64,000 nt of DNA, taken from contig NC_062213.1 in NCBI RefSeq assembly GCF_902686445.1, positions 42,110,741-42,174,740 of the forward strand, given 5' to 3'. The notes under the pieces are model-generated. The model saw only the letters and a program-made list of their open reading frames with translations, had not been told where the DNA came from and ran no database searches. The first letter of the stretch is position 1. Each line of letters begins with the position of its first letter. The translations under genes and the position numbers were made by a program. This document shows, one piece after another, positions 56,352 to 64,000 of the stretch. This DNA is from Sciurus carolinensis. Taxonomy: Eukaryota; Chordata; Mammalia; Rodentia; Sciuridae.

Positions 56352-56845
56352 GCTATAGGGAGGGAGAGACAAAGAGAAGAGAACTGCAGTAATGTCAGTG
56401 CTGTCTCAGTCTGCCTTGCTAAAAGATCCTGCTATACAGAAAGTCCACTTTAGTCACTAGAACTCTTAATTATCCTTTTCTGTGGGTCTGCTTTACATAT
56501 ATGAACAGTTAAAATAGAAAAAAATGGTAAAATGAGGGGAAAAATAGTAAAATGGAATCCCTATACATTAAAAAATGACAAAGAGTTCCTCAATTGCAAC
56601 CATGGTACGTACTGAGATCCCTGAGTGTAGAGGTTCCCAACTGTGTTCAGCTACAGCATTCATGATGGATGATGTTCACAGGCAGGACACATTTCCCCAC
56701 GTGTACCCATTGGGTCTGTAGGTGTGATTCTAGGAGTCAAGGAAGTAACACGAACCCTTCCACTCCAACTCACCGAGGCATATCAGGGAATGCAGTGGTT
56801 TAAAAGATATTGTTACAGAGCTGGTCTTGATGCTACTTTTGAGAG
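56352..56845. other. Unassigned sequence
   Basis: No recognised feature. Confidence 0.5.
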
Positions 56846-56847
56846 TT

Positions 56848-56880
56848 TTTTGTTTTTGTGGTGCTGGGGATTGAACCTAA
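56848..56880 (-). repeat. ID element 3' fragment, antisense
   Basis: tttttgtggtgctggggatt then gaacc is the inverted 3' end of an ID element (B box and tail) only. Confidence 0.7.
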
Positions 56881-57875
56881 TTGTTATTTAAAAGTGACCT
56901 GCCCATAAACTTTAGTGCTTTAACTATTATTAATAACAAATCACTTATAGATATGTCACAGAACTCAGGTACATCTCTGTATCATCACCATGGCTGAGAA
57001 CGGTCGCTCTAACATGCACTTGGAACTCTGGTCTTTCATAGATGCAGTTGTTCCTTGTGTCACTTCAGTGTCTGTCTGTGAAGTTGATAGGCAATGCTGT
57101 GCTTGGTTTGAAGTCTTTTCCTAACATGTTAGCCCAATCACTCCACAAATGTAACTCTGCGTTACCCTCCCCGACCTTTTTATGTGGTTCAGGTATTAAT
57201 ACAAAGCTATGAAGAAATGGATTAATCTGGGTCTGTAGGAAAAGAAAATTTATCACAGAAAACTGGACATGTAGATACAATTGATTCCATCATGCTAAAC
57301 ATTGTGAGAAGTAGCAGAATGTGGAACAACTAAGATTTCAATGGACTTTTTTTTTTTTAAGCTAGTTTTGGGTTTGATTCAGTTCAGATGTAGATAGCTC
57401 TACATGTTTCTTGAGTAACAGGCTGGCAAAGTATTCACCATCTGACATGGCAGCTCTTAGGTGGGCAGACTTATGTGGCCCAGTGGTGTCTGTGGGTTTC
57501 AATTTGGGGAGGCTCTGCATGGCCTTCCTTGCATCAGGTCAGTGTCCACTGCAGCGGCAGTGGCAGCGACTACTCTTCTCCCCTATTCACACTGCCCTTG
57601 AGGTTGCCAGCATACTTTGCCCCGAATGGGAATAAAGCTGCTTTAAGTGGAGAATACTAGGAGAGCTTCCAGAACTTGAGTTCTTCCCCTGTTTCTGAGC
57701 ACTCTTGCCTTTCATTTTTCTGCTTTGGGTAGACAGGCAGATAAAACCCAGCACAGTGCAAGTCATAGAAGGAATTCAGTCTAGTCCCACACTCTCAAAG
57801 GGAACCAGTTCTAAAGAGAAGTGAAGCCCACCTCCAGTCTGAATTAGTGCCAGAAGACATGTTTAATCACAGCCC
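56881..57875. other. Unassigned unique sequence
   Basis: No repeat or gene recognised; 60-75 codon frames near 57411-57660 have no domain. Confidence 0.5.
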
Positions 57876-57878
57876 ATT

Positions 57879-57904
57879 ACACACACACACACACACACAC
57901 ACAC
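57879..57904. repeat. (AC)13 microsatellite
   Basis: Uninterrupted AC dinucleotide run followed by imperfect ctcacactcac. Confidence 0.96.
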
Positions 57905-59093
57905 TCTCACACTCACGCGGACACACCATAGCAATGATAGCTCAATCAAGTCAGCCCTGTGAATGAGTACAGACATTTTGCCAAGCCCACTGTGGACTGC
58001 AGCACCAGGGATTTGGAATTGGGAGCTTCTTCCTCCTTGAAACCCTACCCCAACTGTACCCCATCTATTCCAGGGAGTGGAGCATGTCAGCTCTGGGCTA
58101 AACAAGACAACTTGACATTCCGGGATGTGGGGTTCAACATGGCGCACCACAGCAGAGCCTGTGGGACATGTCAGGCCTGACAAAAGGAAGTTTGATGAGT
58201 TAAGTGTAAATGAATCAGAAACAGATGGTATTTTTGTTAAAATACACATGGGCTTTAAAATTAAAGGGGTGAAAGGGGGTTCCAGACAAAGGTTTAGCAA
58301 AAATGCCTTGGGCTCTGCAGGACCCTACAGAACTGTTCATTGAACCCAGAATATGGCCAAGGTCAGTGTTCCATCATTAATGGATAACATACAGTTCATG
58401 ACCACACACGAGCCCTGGAACAGAAATAATCCTAATAAATATGGGCACTCATCAGCAAAGTTTTCAGTTTGTGACAAGATTGAAATGTTATGTCATGCAA
58501 TGGCACGGCATGCTTCCCACATGCTGGCAGTTGACTTGAACTTGGGATATGAAAAGGTCAAAAGTGTTCTCTGCAGCTTGTCCCCTTCCTGGGGTCTAGG
58601 TGCCCTGAATTCTAATTTGTTCCCCTTTTCTTTTTGCCACATCTCTTTACTAATTGAAAACTAACAGCAAAAATACCCTCAACCACAAATATCTACAAGA
58701 AAATGGAGATATTCGGACATACTGAAATACTTTGAGTTTTATGAGCTCTAATAAGGTTAATCAAGGCTCTGGAAAGAATTTTGTTTCATGGTGGACTCAA
58801 CAAACAATGAGCTGGGACCTGTAGTGACTGGCTGAAGAGGGAGGCCTTGGGCCTGATGAACTGCTGTCAATTTGTGTGAGCCTGTGCCTCAGCTGTTTCC
58901 ATACTGACTCAGTCCTGGCAGAACATGGGCACTGTCTGTTTCATGGCCTGCAGGCTGCTGTCAATCTCCCATCACTGTGAGTACCAAATGAGCCTTCATG
59001 GATGTACTCAAAGCTGAGTTATTCCTTAGTGAATTTGTTTTCTGAAGAGTTTACTCTGTGGTGGAGAACGTTTCCCCACCTCATTTCTTTAAG
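57905..59093. other. Unassigned unique sequence
   Basis: About 1.2 kb free of recognisable repeats. Plus frames 57959-58180, 58125-58343 and 58353-58664 overlap or abut in different phases, and the 103-codon one has no domain. Confidence 0.5.
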
Positions 59094-59529
59094 GCAGTTG
59101 TTTCAGTCAGCTATTTCCCTGCTGTGACTAAATGATCTGACCAGCACAATTACAGAGGAGGAAAGGTTTATTTGAGGGCTCACAGTTTCAGAGGTCTTAG
59201 TCAATAGAAGGTCGGCTCCATTCCTTGGGATTTGAGGTGAGGCAGAATATCATGGCGGAAGAGCACGGCAGAGGGAAGCAGCTCGCATCATGAGGAAACA
59301 GAGAGAGAGATAGACTCCACTCTCCAGATACAACATATATACCTCATAGCCTCACCCCAATTCACACCTCCTCCAGTTACACCCTACCATTTCAATTAAT
59401 CCCACTAGGGATTAATTCACTGATTGGGTTAAGACTTTTACAGCCCAATCATTTCTCCTCTGAACCTTCCTGCATTGTCTCACATGTGAGCTTTTGGGGG
59501 ACACCTCACATCCACACCATAACAGCAGT
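59094..59529 (-). repeat. MaLR-type solo LTR with perfect 5-bp TSD, antisense
   Basis: LTR 59099-59524 (tgtttcagtcagctatttcc to ccacaccataaca), flanked by identical GCAGT at 59094-59098 and 59525-59529. Internal ggaaaggtttatttgaggg, gaatatcatggcggaagagc and cttttgggggacacctcaca identify the family. Confidence 0.92.
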
Positions 59530-60475
59530 GTTACACAATCCCAGCTGGGGTATGGTGGTAGTGGTGGTAGGCAACAAATGGGATGAGGCCACTCAGCAGG
59601 AATAACCAAGGAGAAAGTGACAAAGGGTGGTTCCATGCAGCATTAGTGCTGGTGTTATACCAGCAGGATGAAGATGAGTAGAATCTCTTTCTACTCCTTA
59701 TTCCCTAGGAGCCTATTGAATCCATCTTTCCTCCCCTCCAAGTGGGTTCTTAGGGAATAAGAAAGGCTGCACTGGCCAATAGATTTTGCATCCTGAAGGC
59801 TTCTCTTCTCAGAGAAAAGAGTTTATGGACTCTTCAGGCATGAGGACTGTGTGTAATCTGGTTTTGTAACCCTATCATTAGCATATTATGGGCTCACCAC
59901 AGATACTGGAAACTTTCCAAGACTGTGGACCTCCTAGCGCCTGAAGTTTGGTGCATTGATCTTGATGGGGGCGTCATGAAAGGTTATGATGTCATGTCAT
60001 TTCTTAGCCCATTGACCTTTTGTTCCTTTCCTCCTCCTGCAGGTGTGTGTTCACATGCTTATGTTCCTGTGGGTCAGCAGATCCCACACAACTGCGTTCC
60101 ATAAGGTAGTTCTTCCTCATACACTCACCCACAGAAGTGTGAGAACTTGAAACATCACAGGTTGGCTGTGCCATCCTTTCCTTTAACATGTCCCTTCCTT
60201 CTGTTCTGGGGGTGGGGTGGGGTAGGAAACATGTTCCATACATTCCCATTAAAGTGGCCTGAGTACTAAGGGATCACTTAGTTGGTCTCCCAGATGGCTT
60301 ACTTCCATTAGATAATTCCGAAAGTCAAGGAGTGACTCCAACTGGTGGGACCTCCAGGCACCAACTGAGGTCCTGGGGCTGAGCGACACCTTCCAAGGCC
60401 CCTATTCAGTGCAGAAAGGGTCTGGGAGCACCAGAAGGACATGTGGCCAGAAGGATCTGCGCTCCTTCCCGGCTC
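59530..60475. other. Unassigned unique sequence
   Basis: No repeat or gene recognised. Confidence 0.5.
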
Positions 60476-60479
60476 TCTG

Positions 60480-60640
60480 TCTTACTAGTTGTGGAAAAGT
60501 AGGCAATTCCCATAACCTCCCGAAGTCCACTGGATACACCTATCCTCGGGGGTTACTGCAGGGATTAAATGACATGATGTATTTAAGTCTAGCATAGTGC
60601 CAGGCACATCACAAACCTAAGTTGTTTTCTGTTATTCCTT
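60480..60640 (+). repeat. MIR SINE 3' half, sense
   Basis: gtggaaaagtaggcaattcc, ggttactgcagggattaaat, gacatgatgtatttaagtct, agtgccaggcacatc follow MIR order; an ID element inserted just downstream. Confidence 0.7.
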
Positions 60641-60766
60641 TAGCAACCTAGTCTTTTTTTTTTTTTTTTTTTTTTTTTGGTGCTGGGGATTGAACCCAGG
60701 ACCTTGTGTGTGGGAGGCAAGCCCTCTACCAACTGAGCTATATCCCCAGCCCTAGCGATCCAGTCT
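60641..60766 (-). mobile_element. ID SINE, near full length, antisense
   Basis: Body 60655-60752 flanked by related 14-mers TAGCAACCTAGTCT (60641-60654) and TAGCGATCCAGTCT (60753-60766). On the minus strand it reads ggggatatagctcagttggt (pol III A box) and gtcctgggttcaatccccag (B box), followed by an A tail. It is a tRNA-derived retroposon, not a tRNA gene. Confidence 0.95.
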
Positions 60767-61185
60767 GACAGCCTGCTCTTGTCAGGGTCTATGATTGCAC
60801 TACAAAGATGTGCCCGGCTCTGTGTAAGAAGCGTTTTCCCATTGGTACAGAAGCCTGGGGCTCTCCACTTCTCAAACAGACCCCAACTTACCTGAGTAAT
60901 CTCTTGCCAACCAGATGCTCTTTGGCGACTGAGGTGGGGGCAATCTCCTTCCTGATGGCCTGTCTGGTGAGCCCTCATCTGCACGCCTGGGGTCTTGTTG
61001 GTGCTCCCCACCAGCAGGGAGAGGCTTTGAGGGCCTGTCTTTCCATGGGTGATTGCTGGCTTTGGGCGACCACAGTTGTGGGATCAGCACCTCGAGCTTC
61101 CTTTTCCCCAGGCTTGCTGCCTCTGGAGTGGAAGAGGGTGCAGCAGGCTGTGAGGCTGCACCCAGAGTCCAGCTCGTCCCCTGCA
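60767..61185. other. Unassigned GC-richer sequence
   Basis: More GC-rich than the rest, with overlapping frames on both strands (60808-61191 +, 60872-61240 -) but no recognisable domain or splice sites. Confidence 0.5.
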
Positions 61186-61189
61186 GTGT

Positions 61190-61385
61190 GAATCTCCAAC
61201 GACCGCTCGCTGCGGCGCTAATAAATATCAAACCCTTCAACAGGAAAATAAATTATCCCCAACCACTAGGCAAAACAGGCTTGATAAATTGTCGCTTTAG
61301 CCAACAGTGTTTAAAGTAAAATCAGTAAAGTGTGAGTAATGATGGCTGAGTCAAAAGTCCTGAATTAAACACAATGGCCTGAGAG
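61190..61385. promoter_or_regulatory. Possible conserved regulatory block
   Basis: A CpG-dense core (cgaccgctcgctgcggcgct, 61199-61218) in a CpG-poor region is followed by TA-rich factor-site-like text, a GATAA in ttgataaattg, and an exact AP-1/MAF-type TGAGTCA at 61347-61353 preceded by GGC. No repeat family matches. Function is inferred. Confidence 0.3.
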
Positions 61386-61445
61386 GAGAGGGGACAGCCT
61401 GCAGGGAGAAGAGAAGGCAAGTTGACCTAAAGCAACTCTTGTTCA

Positions 61446-61486
61446 GAGAGAGAGGAGAGAGAGAGAAAGAGAGGAGAGAGAGAGAA
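61446..61486. repeat. GA-rich simple repeat
   Basis: Imperfect (GA)n with AAAG interruptions. Confidence 0.93.
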
Positions 61487-61759
61487 CGACGGACTTAGGA
61501 TTTATTATCCTATTAGTTTTTTCTGTAGGAGCAGCTCTCAGGGTGATCCGGGCAGAAAGTCAAAATCTCCATTTACCAGAGATGTTTAGAAAACATGCTC
61601 TTAAAAGTGGAAACTACCAAGTATTTGACGGGACAACATAAATATGCTTGAATTCTTTCAGTATAGTGAGAATCTTGAAAGAGCTACAGTTCTTAAAGGA
61701 GCTGTCTGGGAAGGATTTTGAATTTCCAGGTGAGGGAAATCTAAAGGATTTTGCCTTTA

Positions 61760-61777
61760 AAAAAAAAAAAAAAAAAG
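61760..61777. repeat. Poly(A) tract
   Basis: About 18 A's without a recognisable SINE attached. Confidence 0.85.
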
Positions 61778-61949
61778 GTAAAGTGATTGGTTACTTATGT
61801 GACCTTGTATTTCCATGTTTATGTATTATACTGTATAATGCAGAGTCAAACCTCACTAATTCCAACTGAATTATAAAAGAATCTGAATGATGAGAAATTG
61901 AGGGTGATGTATTAAATACTGGCTTTCAAAGTTCTAGAATTGCAACTAT

Positions 61950-62125
61950 AACCCCAGACAACACATATTATTGAACGCTTACTAGATTTTGGGAACTCTG
62001 AGAAATGTTTTACATGAATTAAGCAGTAAATAATTTTTCTAGGGTCACAGAGGTGGCTGGTGAGTATTGTAGTAGTCAGGATTCAAACTCAGGTCAGGCT
62101 ATTTTCAAATCTGTATTCTTAATCA
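61950..62125 (-). repeat. MIR-like SINE, antisense
   Basis: ttattgaacgcttactagat, ttctagggtcacagaggtgg, gattcaaactcaggtcaggc, tctgtattcttaatcatta are inverted MIR segments in order. Confidence 0.75.
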
Positions 62126-62371
62126 TTATATATATAACCCCTAAGATTAATTTAGAAATTTATTTTATTTTGATCTTGCACATAGGATTACTCAACATAA
62201 ACAATTGTGAAAGATGGGCATCCTACAGGTTCATGTTTTATGATAAAATTTTTCATTAGCAATATTAATAATTACCATATTCATATTCATCAGCAAATGT
62301 TCAAATAGCTAAGGTGCCAGATGCTTAAAATGGTTTATTTTTCAAGGATATAATATCCTGTACCCTCATTT

Positions 62372-62376
<5 letters not shown>

Positions 62377-62413
<37 letters not shown>
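62377..62413. repeat. (AT)n microsatellite
   Basis: Uninterrupted AT run of about 18 units. Confidence 0.97.
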
Positions 62414-62418
<5 letters not shown>

Positions 62419-62671
62419 TTGTTAAGGATTTGAGGCAGCTTAGTACATAAATACATTACAAAACAGCATTCATCCCTCTAGGGATCACAGGTCAGTCTCT
62501 CTACCCTTGCTTTTGAGTTCATCTACTTCAGCTATCTCAAAGGGGGCTCATATCAATAGATCATCTTGCATCTCTTCTTCATATTTATCTTTTTTTTCTT
62601 CTGTAGTGGTCAACTCTTCTTTGTTTGCTTAGTATCCCTTTATTTTGAAGACGGTTTCTTACCTACTCCAT
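62414..62671. other. Unassigned spacer
   Basis: No recognised feature. Confidence 0.5.
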
Positions 62672-63318
62672 AAAAATTATGTGGGTATCGAGTAGATGAA
62701 TCCTCAGAAAACTTGGAAGGGACCCACATTTTGACCCTGTTATCCCACTCCTGGGTGTATACCCAAAGGACTTAAAATCAGCATACTACAGTAACACAGC
62801 CACACCAATGTTTATAGCAGCTCAGTTCACAATAGGTAGATTGTGGAACCAACCTAGATGCCCTTCAACAGGTGAATGGATAAAGCAACTCTGGTATATA
62901 TACAATATGGAATATTATTCAGTCATAAAGAAGAATGATATTATGGCATTTGCAGATAAATGGATGGAATTGGAGAATATCATGCTAAGTGAAATAAGCC
63001 AATCCCAAAAAACCAAAGGCTGAATGTTTTCCCTGATAAGCGGAGAATGATATATAATGTGGGGAGTGAGAGAAGAATGGAGGAACTTTAAATTATGTAG
63101 AAGAAAATGAGAGGGAGGGAGATATGAAAAATGTTGGAATGAGACAGATATCATTACCCTATGTACATGTATGATTACATGAATGGTATGAATCTACATC
63201 ATGTACAACCTTAGAAACGAAATGATATACCCCTTTTGTGTACAATGAATCAAAATGCAGTCTGTAAAAAATTTAAAAATAAATAATTTAAAAAAACAAA
63301 AAAAAATCACGTGGGGTT
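62672..63318 (+). mobile_element. 5'-truncated L1 3' end with imperfect TSD
   Basis: The L1 body starts at about 62697 (gaatcctcagaaaacttgga) and runs to aatgcagtctgtaaaaaatt plus an A-rich tail at 63300. The likely duplicated target is AAAAATTATGTGGGTAT (62672-62688) and AAAAATCACGTGGGGTT (63302-63318), differing at C/T sites and one base. The ORF2 C-terminal frame 62808-63023 is intact to its natural-looking end (SQSQKTKG). Confidence 0.9.
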
Positions 63319-63319
63319 G

Positions 63320-63450
63320 CCAATCAAATCCTGTGGCCTGTCTTCTCTGCTACAAGAGTGGGTACATGACACAGGATGGTCAATCAGAATATCCTTTATC
63401 TTTTGACACCATGGGTAGTCTTCCCAGGTAACCATAGTTTCCAAGCATCA
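63320..63450. repeat. Possible ancient dispersed repeat, unnamed
   Basis: gtgggtacatgacacaggat, ggtcaatcagaatatccttt resemble the same old family as 55020-55320. Confidence 0.35.
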
Positions 63451-63454
63451 CTAA

Positions 63455-64000
63455 AGTCTCTTTTAACAAGGATTTGTATAAATGTCAGGAGAGAAACAGA
63501 GAGGCAGACACACACGTGCACATACACACAATCTCTTATTTTTAAACTCTGTAAGTTCTCAAACCCTGTAGGATTAAAGTTAAATTTAGCTATTTATAAA
63601 TGTATATGATAGATTCTAATAATGGGAAATAAGGACTGAGAGATGAACAGAGGGAACCCTGAAAACACTTTTTAATCAGTCTTCCCAATGCCTAAAATTT
63701 GATGATCTTTTCTTTTCTGATGATGATAAGTGATAACTTAATTATTAGCTGTTTTGCCAGGTTATTATACCTAAATACTAATGGAACCTCCATGAGGTCA
63801 GATTTACTACCCTAAATTCTGTTTCTCTGGGGGCCTGAGCAAACCAGTTTTGAGTACTGATTTCTAAACAAGTTCAGGTTATGGTTGCAGGAGCTTTAAC
63901 AGAGGTGGATTTATTGTTCATGTCCTTGGTTGCTAAATTTAGTAGAAATGCATTTATGGAAAGATGTTTGATAGTTCCCAGAATTATAGAAAACTAGGAC
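63455..64000. other. Unassigned sequence
   Basis: No repeat or gene recognised up to the window end. Confidence 0.5.

Noticed and set aside
58353..58664. 103-codon plus-strand frame after other short frames
   Set aside because: No homology I can recognise; adjacent frames are in other phases, and the start lacks context. Could be tested by a protein search, but not supported here.
60655..60752. tRNA gene
   Set aside because: It has A and B boxes, but the A tail, flanking duplications and altered structure show an ID retroposon.
60808..61240. Overlapping 122-127 codon frames on opposite strands
   Set aside because: Both strands are open because the region is GC-rich; neither shows a domain.
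1..64000. CRISPR array, operon or bacterial features
   Set aside because: No regularly spaced direct repeats with unique spacers; the repeat content is mammalian throughout.

Overview
This 64 kb window is AT-rich, CpG-poor, non-coding mammalian nuclear DNA, most likely from a squirrel-family (sciurid) rodent. The main evidence is nine dimeric SINEs with a 7SL/B1-like left half and a shortened ID-like (tRNA-derived) right half, one recent ID element, and L1 copies with two rodent-looking 3' ends. I found no protein-coding exon, tRNA, rRNA or snRNA gene that I would defend. Open frames longer than 60 codons are L1 or L2 remnants, lie inside LTRs, or look like chance. The window reads as intergenic or deep-intronic sequence.

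Layout. 1-6.2 kb: old L2, MIR and MaLR-type LTRs with an AT microsatellite. 6.27-8.39 kb: a 5'-truncated L1 with a clean 17-bp target-site duplication (TSD) and a telomere-like tract in its 3' UTR. 8.4-13.6 kb: mostly unique, with a MER20-like transposon, a B1-dID SINE with TSD, and a possible conserved regulatory block near 12.0-12.4 kb. 13.7-18.35 kb: an ancient minus-strand L1 cut up by two SINEs, a hAT-like element, a MaLR LTR and an L2. A perfect 28-bp inverted repeat abuts the LTR. 18.4-24.3 kb: L1, L2 and MIR scraps, three SINEs and a plus-strand MaLR LTR carrying a GT microsatellite. 24.3-28.6 kb: a truncated L1, a solo ERVK-type LTR (25749-26385) with TATA box and YY1-like site, an unnamed old repeat, and a long antisense L2. 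28.6-35.6 kb: MIRs, L2s, another L1 and an RFX X-box. 35.6-38.7 kb: a long antisense L2 with decayed reverse-transcriptase sequence, then two minus-strand MaLR LTRs. 39-47.8 kb: hAT transposons, two SINEs (one splitting an L2) and a truncated L1. 47.8-60 kb: MIRs, opposed MLT1-like LTRs, an L1 with a 5' inversion, a 71-bp alternating purine-pyrimidine tract, and an LTR with a perfect 5-bp TSD. 60-64 kb: a MIR flanked by an ID element with TSD, a CpG-dense possible regulatory block, and a final truncated L1.

No genes act together here. What the sequence records is the order of retrotransposon insertions. Family names are from memory of consensus patterns, so class-level calls are firmer than subfamily names. 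I found no evidence for a new biological system. The best leads are structural: the perfect inverted repeat, the very short L1 insertions, the telomere-like L1 tract, the twin-primed L1, and a few blocks that could be conserved regulatory DNA.
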